This document shows positions 36,755 to 45,547 of a DNA stretch of 64,000 nucleotides, piece after piece. The position numbers and the translations under genes were made by a program. Source of the DNA: Bacteroidaceae bacterium (GTDB lineage: Bacteria; Bacteroidota; Bacteroidia; Bacteroidales; Bacteroidaceae); the NCBI GenBank assembly GCA_016280445.1, contig JAEEGS010000044.1, forward strand, positions 1 to 64,000, written 5' to 3'. The notes beneath the pieces are model-generated. The model had not been told where the DNA came from. It was given only the letters and a program-made list of their open reading frames with translations, and searched no databases. The first letter of the stretch is position 1; every line of letters begins with the position of its first letter.

Positions 36755-38011
36755 ATGAATAAGTCGTGTATATATTATATATGTGTAGCCATCTGCCTGT
36801 TGCAGACGGCTACATTGTTTGCTGTCCCTCTGCCGCAGTCGAAACCTGTACACATTGAGGTGAGGCACGGGTGGGGTGGCAGTCATGTCATGTACTTCTG
36901 GCTGACAGACTTGTACACGAAGGAGGAGAAGAAGGTGAGGTCGGAGTATCGGGGCAGCGGGGTGGAGGTGCTGAACTTTGACCTTTACCACCCGTTGTAC
37001 GATGAGTTGGTGGTGGGTGGCAGCAGGCGTGTCCCTTTCTATGTGGAACCAGGCGACACACTCATTATCCGTTTGGAGAAAAACGGCGCTGTTGAGGGGT
37101 ATGAGCGAAAGGATGGCACTCCTGCGAAGTACAGGAACCTGCTGCTGCACGACATTTCCAATCGGATGTTCTACACCCAGAAGGATTTCGAGAAGGACAA
37201 GGAAGGATGCCTCTTTCCTGCTTTTGTGGAAAAGGTGACAGGGAGGATGCAGTTGGCTCTCGACAGTGTGAGCCATGTGGCCGACAGATACGGCTTTACG
37301 GCCGAGGAACGGAATCTGGCGCGATGCAATGTGCAGATGCAGTTTGCCTTGTGGATATTTGAGTATGCGCCCATGAAGACGTCCGAGCTTCTTGTGTATG
37401 CGAATCAGCACGAAGGTGGGTGGCAGAGTTTGCCTGAGCAGGACAGGGAGATAGAGGCGATTCAAGACCTCCGCAACTATGGCTTTATGCGCGACTTGTC
37501 GCTGAACGACAGCACCTTTCTCGCCTCGAAGTTCTTTCCGCTTTTCATGCTGAGTTACGAACACACCCAGGCATTGAACTATGACCAGTACCTGTATGTT
37601 GGCACAACCGCCGATGCTGTTGCCCGCATGGATTCTGCTTTTGTGGCAAAGGATATGGTCATCACCCATCTTGATAAACCTTCTCTTTTCATGGATATGG
37701 CGATGGTGCGTCGTCATGTTGAGGTGCCCCCTCCTGTGGATGATGGCAGCATTCAGTTGCAGGAGGTGCAGGTGATGGGCACCAATCTCGACCAGTTCTA
37801 TCGCGTGTTTGGCAGGTCGGAATACAATCCCGAAGAAGTGGTGAGACGGGTATGGGGGCACGATGTGAACCTGAAAGGCCCACTCTCGTCGCTCGTTAAT
37901 CGCAAGAAAATCAAACGTTATAAACGTGCCAAGAAACTCGTGGAGCAATATGGCGCTGACGATGCTGAACGGGAGGCGTTGATGCGGGCTTATGAGGGAA
38001 TGAAAAAGTGA
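36755..38011 (+). CDS. Secreted protein of unknown function
   Basis: 418 residues with an N-terminal signal peptide (hydrophobic to about residue 24). The first 120 residues form a beta-rich domain with a segment FYVEPGDTLIIRLEKNG (about 90-106), which resembles the MLEPGKTYFLLYDFKEG segment of the thioredoxin-like protein at 28795-31170. The rest is helical. Near residue 330 stands IQLQEVQVMG, like the linker and TonB-box words of outer-membrane receptors; a basic helical tail ends the protein. No thioredoxin fold or CxxC is present. It could be a relative of the binding part of the thioredoxin-like proteins. Function unknown. Confidence 0.75.
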   Translation: MNKSCIYYICVAICLLQTATLFAVPLPQSKPVHIEVRHGWGGSHVMYFWLTDLYTKEEKKVRSEYRGSGVEVLNFDLYHPLYDELVVGGSRRVPFYVEPGDTLIIRLEKNGAVEGYERKDGTPAKYRNLLLHDISNRMFYTQKDFEKDKEGCLFPAFVEKVTGRMQLALDSVSHVADRYGFTAEERNLARCNVQMQFALWIFEYAPMKTSELLVYANQHEGGWQSLPEQDREIEAIQDLRNYGFMRDLSLNDSTFLASKFFPLFMLSYEHTQALNYDQYLYVGTTADAVARMDSAFVAKDMVITHLDKPSLFMDMAMVRRHVEVPPPVDDGSIQLQEVQVMGTNLDQFYRVFGRSEYNPEEVVRRVWGHDVNLKGPLSSLVNRKKIKRYKRAKKLVEQYGADDAEREALMRAYEGMKK

Positions 38012-38035
38012 ATTAATCATTTTTAACGCTATCCG

Positions 38036-38061
38036 TGTCACAAATAGGTTCCTTTCTGCGT
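38036..38061 (+). promoter_or_regulatory. Putative ECF-sigma promoter of the receptor-like gene
   Basis: TGTCAC (38036-38041), 14 nt, CTGCGT (38056-38061), then ATATAT; 34 nt before the ATG. Confidence 0.65.
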
Positions 38062-38095
38062 ATATATCAGTAGCAAACTTTACAAAGAAAGAAGG

Positions 38096-41000
38096 ATGAA
38101 ACCAACCAAGAGTGTAAGCTTGACGCTGCTTTTTATGCTGTTGTCAATGCTGACGATGGCACAAGAGAGTAAAACCGATACCGTCAAGACAGACATGGTG
38201 AAAACGAAGGAACGTGCCCTGCAAGTGGTCGCAGAAGTGAAAGACCACATGACCCATGACCCCATCAAAGGTGTGAAGGGTGAACTGCTTTATGCGGCTG
38301 ACAGCACCTTTGCTGACACGTTGGAGATACGCTACGAGGAAGAGGGGGATTGGAAATATAGCTACTTTATTTCTCGTATCAAGCGGGCGGGCAATTATCT
38401 TGTCAGGTTGGAAGCCGAGGGCTACCAACCGATGTATGTGCCCCTTGACATCAAGAAACTCTACAAGCACGAGCAACATCGCAGTTTGAAGACGGTCTAT
38501 CTGCGGAAGATACCTAAGAAGAATGAAATAGAACTGGATGAGGTGGTTGTCACAGCCACGAAACTGAAGTTCTATATGGACGGCGACACGCTCGTCTATG
38601 ATGCCGATGCGTTCAATATGGCGGAAGGTTCCATGCTGGATGCGCTCTTGAAGAAGTTGCCCGGTGTGGAGGTGGAGCAGGGTGGTGTCATCAAGGTGAA
38701 CGGCCGTCAGATAGATGCCCTGCTGCTCAATGGAAAAGACTTCTTCGACAGCGACCGGGAGTTGCTGTTGGAGAACATGCCCACCTACATGGTGAAGAAC
38801 GTGCAGAGTTATGAGCGTGTGCCCGACGAGGTGAAGGGGACGAACCGCGAGAAGAGCACTCCAAAGGAACTGGTGATGAATGTGAAATTGAAGAAGGAGT
38901 ATAGCAAAGGTTGGATTGCCAATGCCGATGTGGGCGGTGGAGCCACCTTCTTCAAGAACACGGAAGGAAAGCATGACGGTAAGTATCTCGGCCGACTCTT
39001 TGGCATGCGGTTTACCGACAACAGCCGCTTGGCACTCTTTGCCAATGTGAACAACTTGAACGACTACCGCACCCCTGGAGAGAAAGGTGAGTGGTCGCCG
39101 CTCACACAGTCGGAAGGACTGACCAAACAGGTGCAGGTGGGTGCCAACTATCGTACCGAGAAAGAAGACCACTACCGTTATGAGGGCAGCATCAAAACCA
39201 GCTATGCTGACAAGGAAGATGCTAACAACACCAGCAGCGAGACCTACCTTGACAACGGCAGCACGTTTGGTCGTTCCTTCTATGGCAAGCGGAGTTACGA
39301 CTGGCAAGTGGAATCGCAGCACAATTACAACTACTATCACCGTGAACCCGTTGGCGATTGGCTCAAATATTTCCAGTTCAGCCTTCAACCCTATTTCCAA
39401 TATCTGAAGTGGAATAATCACACGCAGTCAGCCAGTGTCACGCTGTCGGAAGATGTAGCATCGAATCTGGGCAAGGCCTGGATGGACAGCATCGTGGCTC
39501 CCAATGCCGGCGAACTGCTGAGAAAGTATACCATTAACCGAACCATCAACCGCACCAAGGGTGTCGGGCATTGGCTCGAAGGCAGCAGTTTTGGTTATTT
39601 TTCCACTACTCCTGCCCATAATGACTACATTGACTTGTTTACGGTATTTCGATTCAGTCTTACCGACAAACAAGAGGACAACTACTCCCACAACCTCTAT
39701 GAGTATGCTGCAACTTCGTCTCAGCCCACAGACTTCCGTAACCGCTTCAATCCTACTGAAGCCCGAACACGTTCTTTCTATGTGGACCCTCGACTGATGA
39801 TTGCCTTAGACGAGAAGCACCACCATAACCTCAACTTCGAATACACCTACAACTACGCTTACAACTACAGCAACAGCCCTCTCTACTTGTTGAACAAACT
39901 GGCAGAATGGGACAATGCGGAAAATCATGCCTTGGGCACACTCCCTTCGGTGGATGAGATGTTGACCACACTGGATGCCAACAACACTTCGCGCTCCACT
40001 ACCACCACCCATACGCATACGCCAAGAGCGGGCTACACCTTCAGCAAGAACAGCGAAGATGCTTATTCCATGCTAGAACTTTCCCTGAATGTACCCTTCC
40101 GCCACGAAAGCCTCGACTACCAGCGGGGCTCACAGGTGGATACGCTGATGCGACGCAACACCGCCTTTCTCTCGCCTAGAATCCGCTTCTTTCACAGCAA
40201 CTGGAAACGGAACCGAAGCATTCAAGCGAACTACTCCATGGAGACTTCGGCACCAGCGATGACCAATCTGCTCGACATCCGCGATGACTCCAATCCTCTC
40301 TATATCACTTTGGGTAATCCGAACCTGAAGAATACCCGTCGGCATAACCTCAATGGCGACTATCACGATAAGTTCGGCAAAACGCTTTTCAATGTCGGCA
40401 TCGGTGCCACTCTCACAGAGAACGCTGTGGCTTCGGGCTTCATCTACAACAAGGAGACAGGTGTACGCACTGTCACCCCCGACAATGTGAATGGCAACTG
40501 GAACATGAATGCTTCGTCAGGTGTTGACTTTCCGTTGGACAAGAACGACCGCTTCCGTCTGAAGGAGAATGTTTCCTATAACCACACTCGCAGCGTTGAC
40601 TTGAGCGGTACCAACGAGAGCCTCGTTGCGACACGCTCTGTGGTCACTACAAATCTGTTCGACGAGAGTCTCGCCTTCAGTTGGAAGCCAACCAGCAAGA
40701 TGGAGTACGGCATCAATGGTAAACTGAACTATCAGCACTCTGTCAGTCAGCGTGAAGGCTTCACCAACATCAACGCGTTCACCTATCAGTACGGTGTGAG
40801 CGGGCAGGTGGAGTTGCCGTGGAACATTCAAGTGTCTACCGACCTGACTATGTACAGCCGACGTGGCTATAGCGAAGCAGCCATGAACACGAATGAACTC
40901 GTATGGAATGCCCGTCTCTCCAAACGTCTGCCCAAGCAGAACCTAACCATCCTCTTTGATGGTTTCGACCTGCTTGGTAAACTCTCCAACGTGCGTCGTT

Positions 41001-41104
41001 ACATCAATGCTCAAGGTCGTACAGAGACTTTCTACAACGTCATTCCTTCCTATGGCCTTCTTCATGTGATTTATCGTCTAAACAAAGAACCGAAGAAAAA
41101 GTAG
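38096..41104 (+). CDS. TonB-receptor-like outer-membrane protein
   Basis: 1002 residues. The signal peptide ends near LTMAQ (residue 23). Residues about 40-140 are a carboxypeptidase-regulatory-like beta domain (VVAEVKDHMTHDPIKGVKGEL). ELDEVVVTATKLK (about 149) is a TonB-box-like word, followed by a plug-like region (GDTLVYDADAFNMAEGSMLD, LLKKLPGVEVEQGGVIKVNGRQ). The remaining 700 residues are amphipathic beta strands rich in Asn, Tyr and Thr, as in the OMP_b-brl_3 barrels. Unlike SusC it has no SusD partner. Its putative promoter matches that of the sigma gene downstream, which suggests control by that sigma factor. Substrate unknown. Confidence 0.85.
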   Translation: MKPTKSVSLTLLFMLLSMLTMAQESKTDTVKTDMVKTKERALQVVAEVKDHMTHDPIKGVKGELLYAADSTFADTLEIRYEEEGDWKYSYFISRIKRAGNYLVRLEAEGYQPMYVPLDIKKLYKHEQHRSLKTVYLRKIPKKNEIELDEVVVTATKLKFYMDGDTLVYDADAFNMAEGSMLDALLKKLPGVEVEQGGVIKVNGRQIDALLLNGKDFFDSDRELLLENMPTYMVKNVQSYERVPDEVKGTNREKSTPKELVMNVKLKKEYSKGWIANADVGGGATFFKNTEGKHDGKYLGRLFGMRFTDNSRLALFANVNNLNDYRTPGEKGEWSPLTQSEGLTKQVQVGANYRTEKEDHYRYEGSIKTSYADKEDANNTSSETYLDNGSTFGRSFYGKRSYDWQVESQHNYNYYHREPVGDWLKYFQFSLQPYFQYLKWNNHTQSASVTLSEDVASNLGKAWMDSIVAPNAGELLRKYTINRTINRTKGVGHWLEGSSFGYFSTTPAHNDYIDLFTVFRFSLTDKQEDNYSHNLYEYAATSSQPTDFRNRFNPTEARTRSFYVDPRLMIALDEKHHHNLNFEYTYNYAYNYSNSPLYLLNKLAEWDNAENHALGTLPSVDEMLTTLDANNTSRSTTTTHTHTPRAGYTFSKNSEDAYSMLELSLNVPFRHESLDYQRGSQVDTLMRRNTAFLSPRIRFFHSNWKRNRSIQANYSMETSAPAMTNLLDIRDDSNPLYITLGNPNLKNTRRHNLNGDYHDKFGKTLFNVGIGATLTENAVASGFIYNKETGVRTVTPDNVNGNWNMNASSGVDFPLDKNDRFRLKENVSYNHTRSVDLSGTNESLVATRSVVTTNLFDESLAFSWKPTSKMEYGINGKLNYQHSVSQREGFTNINAFTYQYGVSGQVELPWNIQVSTDLTMYSRRGYSEAAMNTNELVWNARLSKRLPKQNLTILFDGFDLLGKLSNVRRYINAQGRTETFYNVIPSYGLLHVIYRLNKEPKKK

Positions 41105-41121
41105 ATTTTTTGTCGTTTTTC

Positions 41122-41147
41122 TGTCACAAAAAGCCGTAACTTTGCGT
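41122..41147 (+). promoter_or_regulatory. Putative autoregulated promoter of the ECF sigma operon
   Basis: TGTCAC (41122-41127), 14 nt, TTGCGT (41142-41147), 46 nt before the sigma ATG. A TAACTTTG word overlaps it (41137-41144), so a primary-sigma promoter is possible at the same place. Confidence 0.6.
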
Positions 41148-41193
41148 CATGTAATCAGAAAGCCCTCCTGAGAAGGATGGGAAGATCTAAGTC

Positions 41194-41676
41194 ATGACGA
41201 TAGAGACATTCAAAGAAAAGGCTCATACAATGCGCCCGATGCTAATGGCCACTGCCCGACGGATTGTGGGCGATGAAGCGGAGGCTGAGGACTTGGTGCA
41301 AGATGCGCTGCTGCGGTTGTGGCAGTTGCGTGATGAACCTATCCAGAATGTGGAAGGAATGGCAAGGGTGGTGGTGCGGCATCTGAGTTATGACGCGGTA
41401 AGGCGACGGCATGAGTGTGTCGCCATCGAGGAGACAGATGTGGCGGACAATTCACCATCCGAAGGACTGACAGATGTGGAGGTGCGGATGATGACACTGG
41501 TCGGTCAGTTGCCCACTCTGCAGCAGACGGTGTTGCGGCTCCGACACGTGGAGGAGATGGAGATGAGGGAAATTGCCGAACTCATCGGCGCGACGGAGGC
41601 GATGGTGAGACAATCGCTGAGCAGGGCACGACGGAAACTATTGGAACAATTTACACAAAAAGGATTGAGCAGATGA
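41194..41676 (+). CDS. ECF-type RNA polymerase sigma factor
   Basis: 160-residue extracytoplasmic-function sigma factor. Region 2 (about 15-75) includes EAEDLVQDALLRLW. Region 4 (about 105-155) is a helix-turn-helix with LPTLQQTVLRLRHVEEM, MREIAELIGATEAMVRQSLSRARRKL. The gene overlaps the next one by ATGA, the usual arrangement for a sigma with its membrane anti-sigma. Its target promoters are probably those with TGTCAC-N14-(C/T)TGCGT nearby (inference). Confidence 0.93.
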   Translation: MTIETFKEKAHTMRPMLMATARRIVGDEAEAEDLVQDALLRLWQLRDEPIQNVEGMARVVVRHLSYDAVRRRHECVAIEETDVADNSPSEGLTDVEVRMMTLVGQLPTLQQTVLRLRHVEEMEMREIAELIGATEAMVRQSLSRARRKLLEQFTQKGLSR

Positions 41677-42683
41677 AAGAACAACATATATATACGTTGG
41701 TGGAGCGTTTCCTTGAAGGGGAGACGACGCTGGAGGAGGAACGGAGGCTTTACGCTTTCTTCCAGCGGGATGATGTGCCCGAGGAGATGAAGGAATATCA
41801 AGAGATGTTCAGGGCATACGCAGCCATCGCTCAGAAAACGGCAAAGAAACAGGTGATGCGCCCCATCTGGCTTCGTGTGACAAGCATAGCAGCGGCGGCA
41901 TGCCTAGTGGCGGTTTCGCTGATTGGATATAACTTGTATACAGAAAAGACTTCCAGCCCCCAAGGTGAGGTTCGGTTGGTCAAGAACGAGAAGTCAAAGC
42001 AAGGTGGAGAAAAGGTGGTTGCCACTCAAATGTCACCAAATCCTCCTGAAAATCTGTTGGCAGAGCAAGTGAAGCAGCCTCAGCAACCGAAGGTGAGAAG
42101 GGGGAGGCAGAAAGAGACCATAGCCCAAGAGAGGGTGGAAACAGTTTCTTCCGTGCAGACACCTTCCATAGGGATGATACATCAGGTCAGTAACCCTGTG
42201 AGTGACCTTTCCGAGGGAAACTTCATCTATGCATCCAACGATACGAAGGTGGATACCGTTCCTTATCAGGATCCTGCTCGGGTGGACGAATTTATAACCA
42301 AGTTCGCCAATTATTACCAAGTGAAGGAGGGGGAACTGAAGTGTTCCGTTCCGAAGGACAGTTGTGTGGTCAGCGCCGTTTATGTCTTTCCTGATAAAAA
42401 AGAAGTGGATGTCTTCGGACGATTGTTGCAGGCTGCTTGTTGGTATAACGATGCGACACCTGGATACCTCCTGACCTTCTCGCATCAGCAGTTCTTCTTT
42501 GAACTGAAAGATATGCGGAAGCAGTTGCAATATCGCTGGATAGCAGAGCGTGTGAATGGTAAGATACTGCTTTACAGCACCCGCTCACCCATCAATGTTT
42601 CTGTCTCATCGACCTGCTATCAGGCATATAGAGAAGAATTGATGCACGCAAAGAGTATTAACATTAAAAATGTAGACATATGA
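41673..42683 (+). CDS. Probable membrane anti-sigma factor
   Basis: 336 residues. The cytoplasmic N-terminal part (about 1-70) is helical and acidic (YTLVERFLEGETTLEEERRL), like Bacteroidetes anti-sigma domains. One membrane helix lies at about 71-90 (ITSIAAAACLVAVSLIGY-like region). A periplasmic part of about 245 residues follows, first Pro/Gln/Lys-rich, then globular. The frame is open upstream to 41415, but the ATG at 41673 overlapping the sigma stop is the fitting start. It overlaps the next gene by 4 nt. The FecR signature is not evident, so this is probably not a FecR-type sensor. Confidence 0.75.
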   Translation: MKEQHIYTLVERFLEGETTLEEERRLYAFFQRDDVPEEMKEYQEMFRAYAAIAQKTAKKQVMRPIWLRVTSIAAAACLVAVSLIGYNLYTEKTSSPQGEVRLVKNEKSKQGGEKVVATQMSPNPPENLLAEQVKQPQQPKVRRGRQKETIAQERVETVSSVQTPSIGMIHQVSNPVSDLSEGNFIYASNDTKVDTVPYQDPARVDEFITKFANYYQVKEGELKCSVPKDSCVVSAVYVFPDKKEVDVFGRLLQAACWYNDATPGYLLTFSHQQFFFELKDMRKQLQYRWIAERVNGKILLYSTRSPINVSVSSTCYQAYREELMHAKSINIKNVDI

Positions 42684-43825
42684 AAAAAGTGATGATTCTT
42701 GGCCTTCTGGCTTTTTGTAGCATCGCCATGCAGGCACAACCGAAAGATGTGAAGTTTCTGGCAAAGGCCCCAGGTGTCTATATGGTGCCTTGTCCTGAAG
42801 CCGTCGTGGACAAGAAAACTAAGAAAAAGACGATTGTTTGGCCTGACACGGAGAACAACTCGTGGCATGAGAACATGGGCATGATAGACAACGTCCCCAC
42901 AATTGACAACTTTGAGAGTATTTTCCCAGAGTCCCATATCCCTAATAATTCTTCTTACAGTCCTGTGGTATGGCTGTTGACGGAGGAGAACGACGAGACT
43001 GTGCTGCATTGCTACTTCCGTATGCCTGCCGATGTGGTGACCAACATGTGGCTGGTAAGCAACGAGTGTGTCATTCTTGATAAAGAGACAGGCACCATCT
43101 ATCAGTCGCGCCGTACAAATCCCGACTGCTATGGCAAAGTGTTTAGCGTGAAGGCGAAAGAAGGAAGCATTCTTGACTTCCAGATCTTTTTCCCAAAACT
43201 GGAGGAGAATACCAAAGAGATTTGTATTTACGGTGTTCCCAACTGGTACATGCGAGGTATGGATGTGACGCTGTATGAGGCACGACAGAAGTTTTTTGGA
43301 ACCAAGTTGGGCTATGATGACGTGCCGCAGTTCCATAAGGCGCATCTTGTCAGCGAGGCGAAGGACTACAACAAGGACAACCATAAGTCGTGGGCTGTAT
43401 ACGACGACGCACACCTTATCAAGCCAGTGAAGGAGGGAACAATGGCCATTTGGTGCACTCCTGATGCCACCTATCTGGCTGTGGCCACTGAGATGAATTG
43501 GATGAGAGAGTATTTTGGTCGTGGTGGCAACAACATGCTCATCGATTCATCAGGACATCAATATAAGTGTAAGGATGTATTAGGCTATCCGAATGAAAAA
43601 CTCTTCTGGCTGGAAGGTTGTACAGGCGACTACTTCGCCATCGTGCAGGTGTTCGAACCTGTGCCGCTCAGCATCGAAACGATTACCTATATCGTACCGG
43701 AGGGTGAACCCTTTGCTATGTGGGGAGCAAATTGGAGTGGCGAAGTCCATCCAGACCTCAACATACAAGAACTTCGTGATAACCAAAAACTCTTTGAGTA
43801 TCACGAAAGGGTGATTAAAAAATAA
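42680..43825 (+). CDS. Secreted protein of unknown function, coupled to the sigma operon
   Basis: 381 residues. The signal peptide ends near AMQAQ (residue 20). Mixed alpha/beta protein without recognised motifs. It has several aromatic-rich stretches (NMWLVSNECV, VPNWYMRGMDV, MWGANWSGEV) and about eight Cys in the mature part. ATGA overlap with the anti-sigma gene indicates coupling, so it may take part in sensing the signal. Function unknown. Confidence 0.75.
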   Translation: MKKVMILGLLAFCSIAMQAQPKDVKFLAKAPGVYMVPCPEAVVDKKTKKKTIVWPDTENNSWHENMGMIDNVPTIDNFESIFPESHIPNNSSYSPVVWLLTEENDETVLHCYFRMPADVVTNMWLVSNECVILDKETGTIYQSRRTNPDCYGKVFSVKAKEGSILDFQIFFPKLEENTKEICIYGVPNWYMRGMDVTLYEARQKFFGTKLGYDDVPQFHKAHLVSEAKDYNKDNHKSWAVYDDAHLIKPVKEGTMAIWCTPDATYLAVATEMNWMREYFGRGGNNMLIDSSGHQYKCKDVLGYPNEKLFWLEGCTGDYFAIVQVFEPVPLSIETITYIVPEGEPFAMWGANWSGEVHPDLNIQELRDNQKLFEYHERVIKK

Positions 43826-43850
43826 AAAACAGGCGAAAAGTTTTTTTAGT

Positions 43851-43896
43851 GGGGGGCGATGACATGCAGGCGTGCATGCACCGCCCCTTTTTTGTT
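43851..43896 (+). terminator. Terminator of the ECF operon
   Basis: CATGCA/TGCATG and GGGGCG/CGCCCC stems with a small internal loop, followed by six or more T (43888 on). Confidence 0.8.
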
Positions 43897-43904
43897 GATA
43901 CAAA

Positions 43905-43928
43905 GGGTGAGATTGGCAGTTCTCACCC
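43905..43928 (-). terminator. Terminator of uxuAB
   Basis: 8-bp perfect arms GGGTGAGA/TCTCACCC with an 8-nt loop, 10 nt downstream of the uxuB stop. On the minus strand TTTG follows, so the T run is weak. Confidence 0.6.
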
Positions 43929-43937
43929 TCAATGGGA

Positions 43938-45524
43938 TTATCTTGCTGCCACGTACTTGTGCAGCGTGGCACGTACGGCTCCGTTCCCAGCGTAGAGTTC
44001 CTTCACCATACCTTCAATCTGTTCGCCAAGCCCTGCTTCGTAGAGGTCAACGCCGAAGACATCGGAACGGCTGTAAAGTGATTTCAGGCATGAGTAGTCC
44101 TGCTCTGCCTTTCCCACTTTGAGAGGTGCAACGATGGCTTGCAGTTCTGCAAGCATAGGGTCGGGTGATGGTTCGAAGGGTGTACCGTCATCCTTAATGC
44201 CTTTTAGATAGCGGGCATAGCCAGCCAGCGTGAGCGGGATGAGCACGAGGTTGGACTTGTCGAGTCCACGTGCCAGATACTTCTTGATGGTTTCACCGAA
44301 ACGGATTGGCAGTTTCTGGCTGGTGTCCATGGCGATGCGCTGGGGTGCGTCGGGCATGAAAGGATTCGGAAGTCGGCGGTTGATGACGGCACCGATGAAC
44401 TCGTAAGGGTTCAGCACACCAGGGTCGGTCACTACAGGCATGGCCTCCATATAACCAATCTTTTGGATGAAGGCGCGGAGGTCTTCGTCTGCCATCTCTG
44501 CTGAAATGAGTGTGTAGCCGAGCATGCAGCCGTAGATGGACATGGCGGTATGAAGCGGGTTGAGACACGTGGTCACCTTCATGGTCTCCACCTTGTCGAC
44601 GGTCTCACGGGTGGTGTAGAGGGCTCCGCCAAGGTCGAGTGGGGGACGGCCGTTGGTGTAGTTGTCCTCGATGACGAGATACTGCACCTCTTCAGCATTC
44701 ACAAACGGTGCTGTGAAGGTGTGTTTCTCGGTTTCGATGTAGTCGTTATCCTCAAAGCCGTCTTGAGCCAACATCTCCTTCACTTTCTCGTGGGGACGAG
44801 GGGTGATCTTGTCAATCATTGACCAAGGGAAGGTGATTTTCTTCTCATCTTTCAGATAAGACAAGAAGCCTTCGGGCACGAGTCCGTCCTTCACCCATCG
44901 TTCAGCATAGGCAAATACGCCAGCCTTGACTTTGTCGCCGTTGTGCGAGCAGTTGTCCATGCTCTGGATGGTCAGAGGAAGAGCCCCTGCCTGCCAGCGT
45001 TCGAGGAGCAGTGCTGTCACCTTACCCATTGCGAAAACGGGCTTCAAGCCTCGTGCCAAATCTGCGTCGTTATAGGTGTAGCCCTTCTCGGTGATGGTGA
45101 ACGAAATCATCTGGAGCGATGGGTTCTTGAAAATTTCCACGAGGCGCTGCCAGTCGCTGAACTGGTAGTCGGCTTTCAGTGCTTCTGTCACTGAACCAAT
45201 CACCTTCTTCTCGATGGTGCCTGTAGATTGTAGACTTACCAAAAGCGAGAGGTTGTTGTAAGGGGTGTAAGCCTTGTCAATCACTTCGAAGTCAAACGTC
45301 TCAGCCACGATGACGCCACGGTCGTATTTGCCCGTGTTCAGCGCATCGTTGAGAATGGCGGCAGGGAAGGCGCGGAAAATGTTGCCTCCGCCGAAGTGTA
45401 CCCATGTCGGTTCATCATGCGTTTTCTTCACCACGGCAGCCCTGTCAAATTGGGGAAGCTGGTAGCCTTTCGCTTCCCACTCTGCGGCATTGAAGTTGCC
45501 GCTCACGATATCGTTCAGTTTCAT
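43938..45524 (-). CDS. uxuB: Fructuronate reductase (mannitol dehydrogenase family)
   Basis: NAD(P)-dependent long-chain polyol dehydrogenase, 528 aa. The Rossmann region shows WVHFGGGNIFRAFPAAIL (about 39-56). The catalytic domain has TITEKGYTY, SMDNCSHNGDKVKAGV (about 196), and the family active-site region with TCLNPLHTAMSIYG (about 328) that includes the Lys/His/Asn type residues. Placement directly after uxuA (23 nt) supports D-fructuronate to D-mannonate over mannitol. A TTG nine bases upstream extends the frame; the ATG is preferred. Confidence 0.9.
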   Translation of the reverse strand: MKLNDIVSGNFNAAEWEAKGYQLPQFDRAAVVKKTHDEPTWVHFGGGNIFRAFPAAILNDALNTGKYDRGVIVAETFDFEVIDKAYTPYNNLSLLVSLQSTGTIEKKVIGSVTEALKADYQFSDWQRLVEIFKNPSLQMISFTITEKGYTYNDADLARGLKPVFAMGKVTALLLERWQAGALPLTIQSMDNCSHNGDKVKAGVFAYAERWVKDGLVPEGFLSYLKDEKKITFPWSMIDKITPRPHEKVKEMLAQDGFEDNDYIETEKHTFTAPFVNAEEVQYLVIEDNYTNGRPPLDLGGALYTTRETVDKVETMKVTTCLNPLHTAMSIYGCMLGYTLISAEMADEDLRAFIQKIGYMEAMPVVTDPGVLNPYEFIGAVINRRLPNPFMPDAPQRIAMDTSQKLPIRFGETIKKYLARGLDKSNLVLIPLTLAGYARYLKGIKDDGTPFEPSPDPMLAELQAIVAPLKVGKAEQDYSCLKSLYSRSDVFGVDLYEAGLGEQIEGMVKELYAGNGAVRATLHKYVAAR

Positions 45525-45547
45525 AACTTTCAATTTTCAACTTTCAA

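Noticed and set aside
41415-41672. N-terminal extension of the anti-sigma gene
   Set aside because: It lies inside the sigma gene in another frame and is low-complexity; the ATGA overlap at 41673 is the natural start.
43938-45524. Mannitol or altronate dehydrogenase instead of fructuronate reductase
   Set aside because: The family is shared, but tight linkage to mannonate dehydratase fits fructuronate reductase best.
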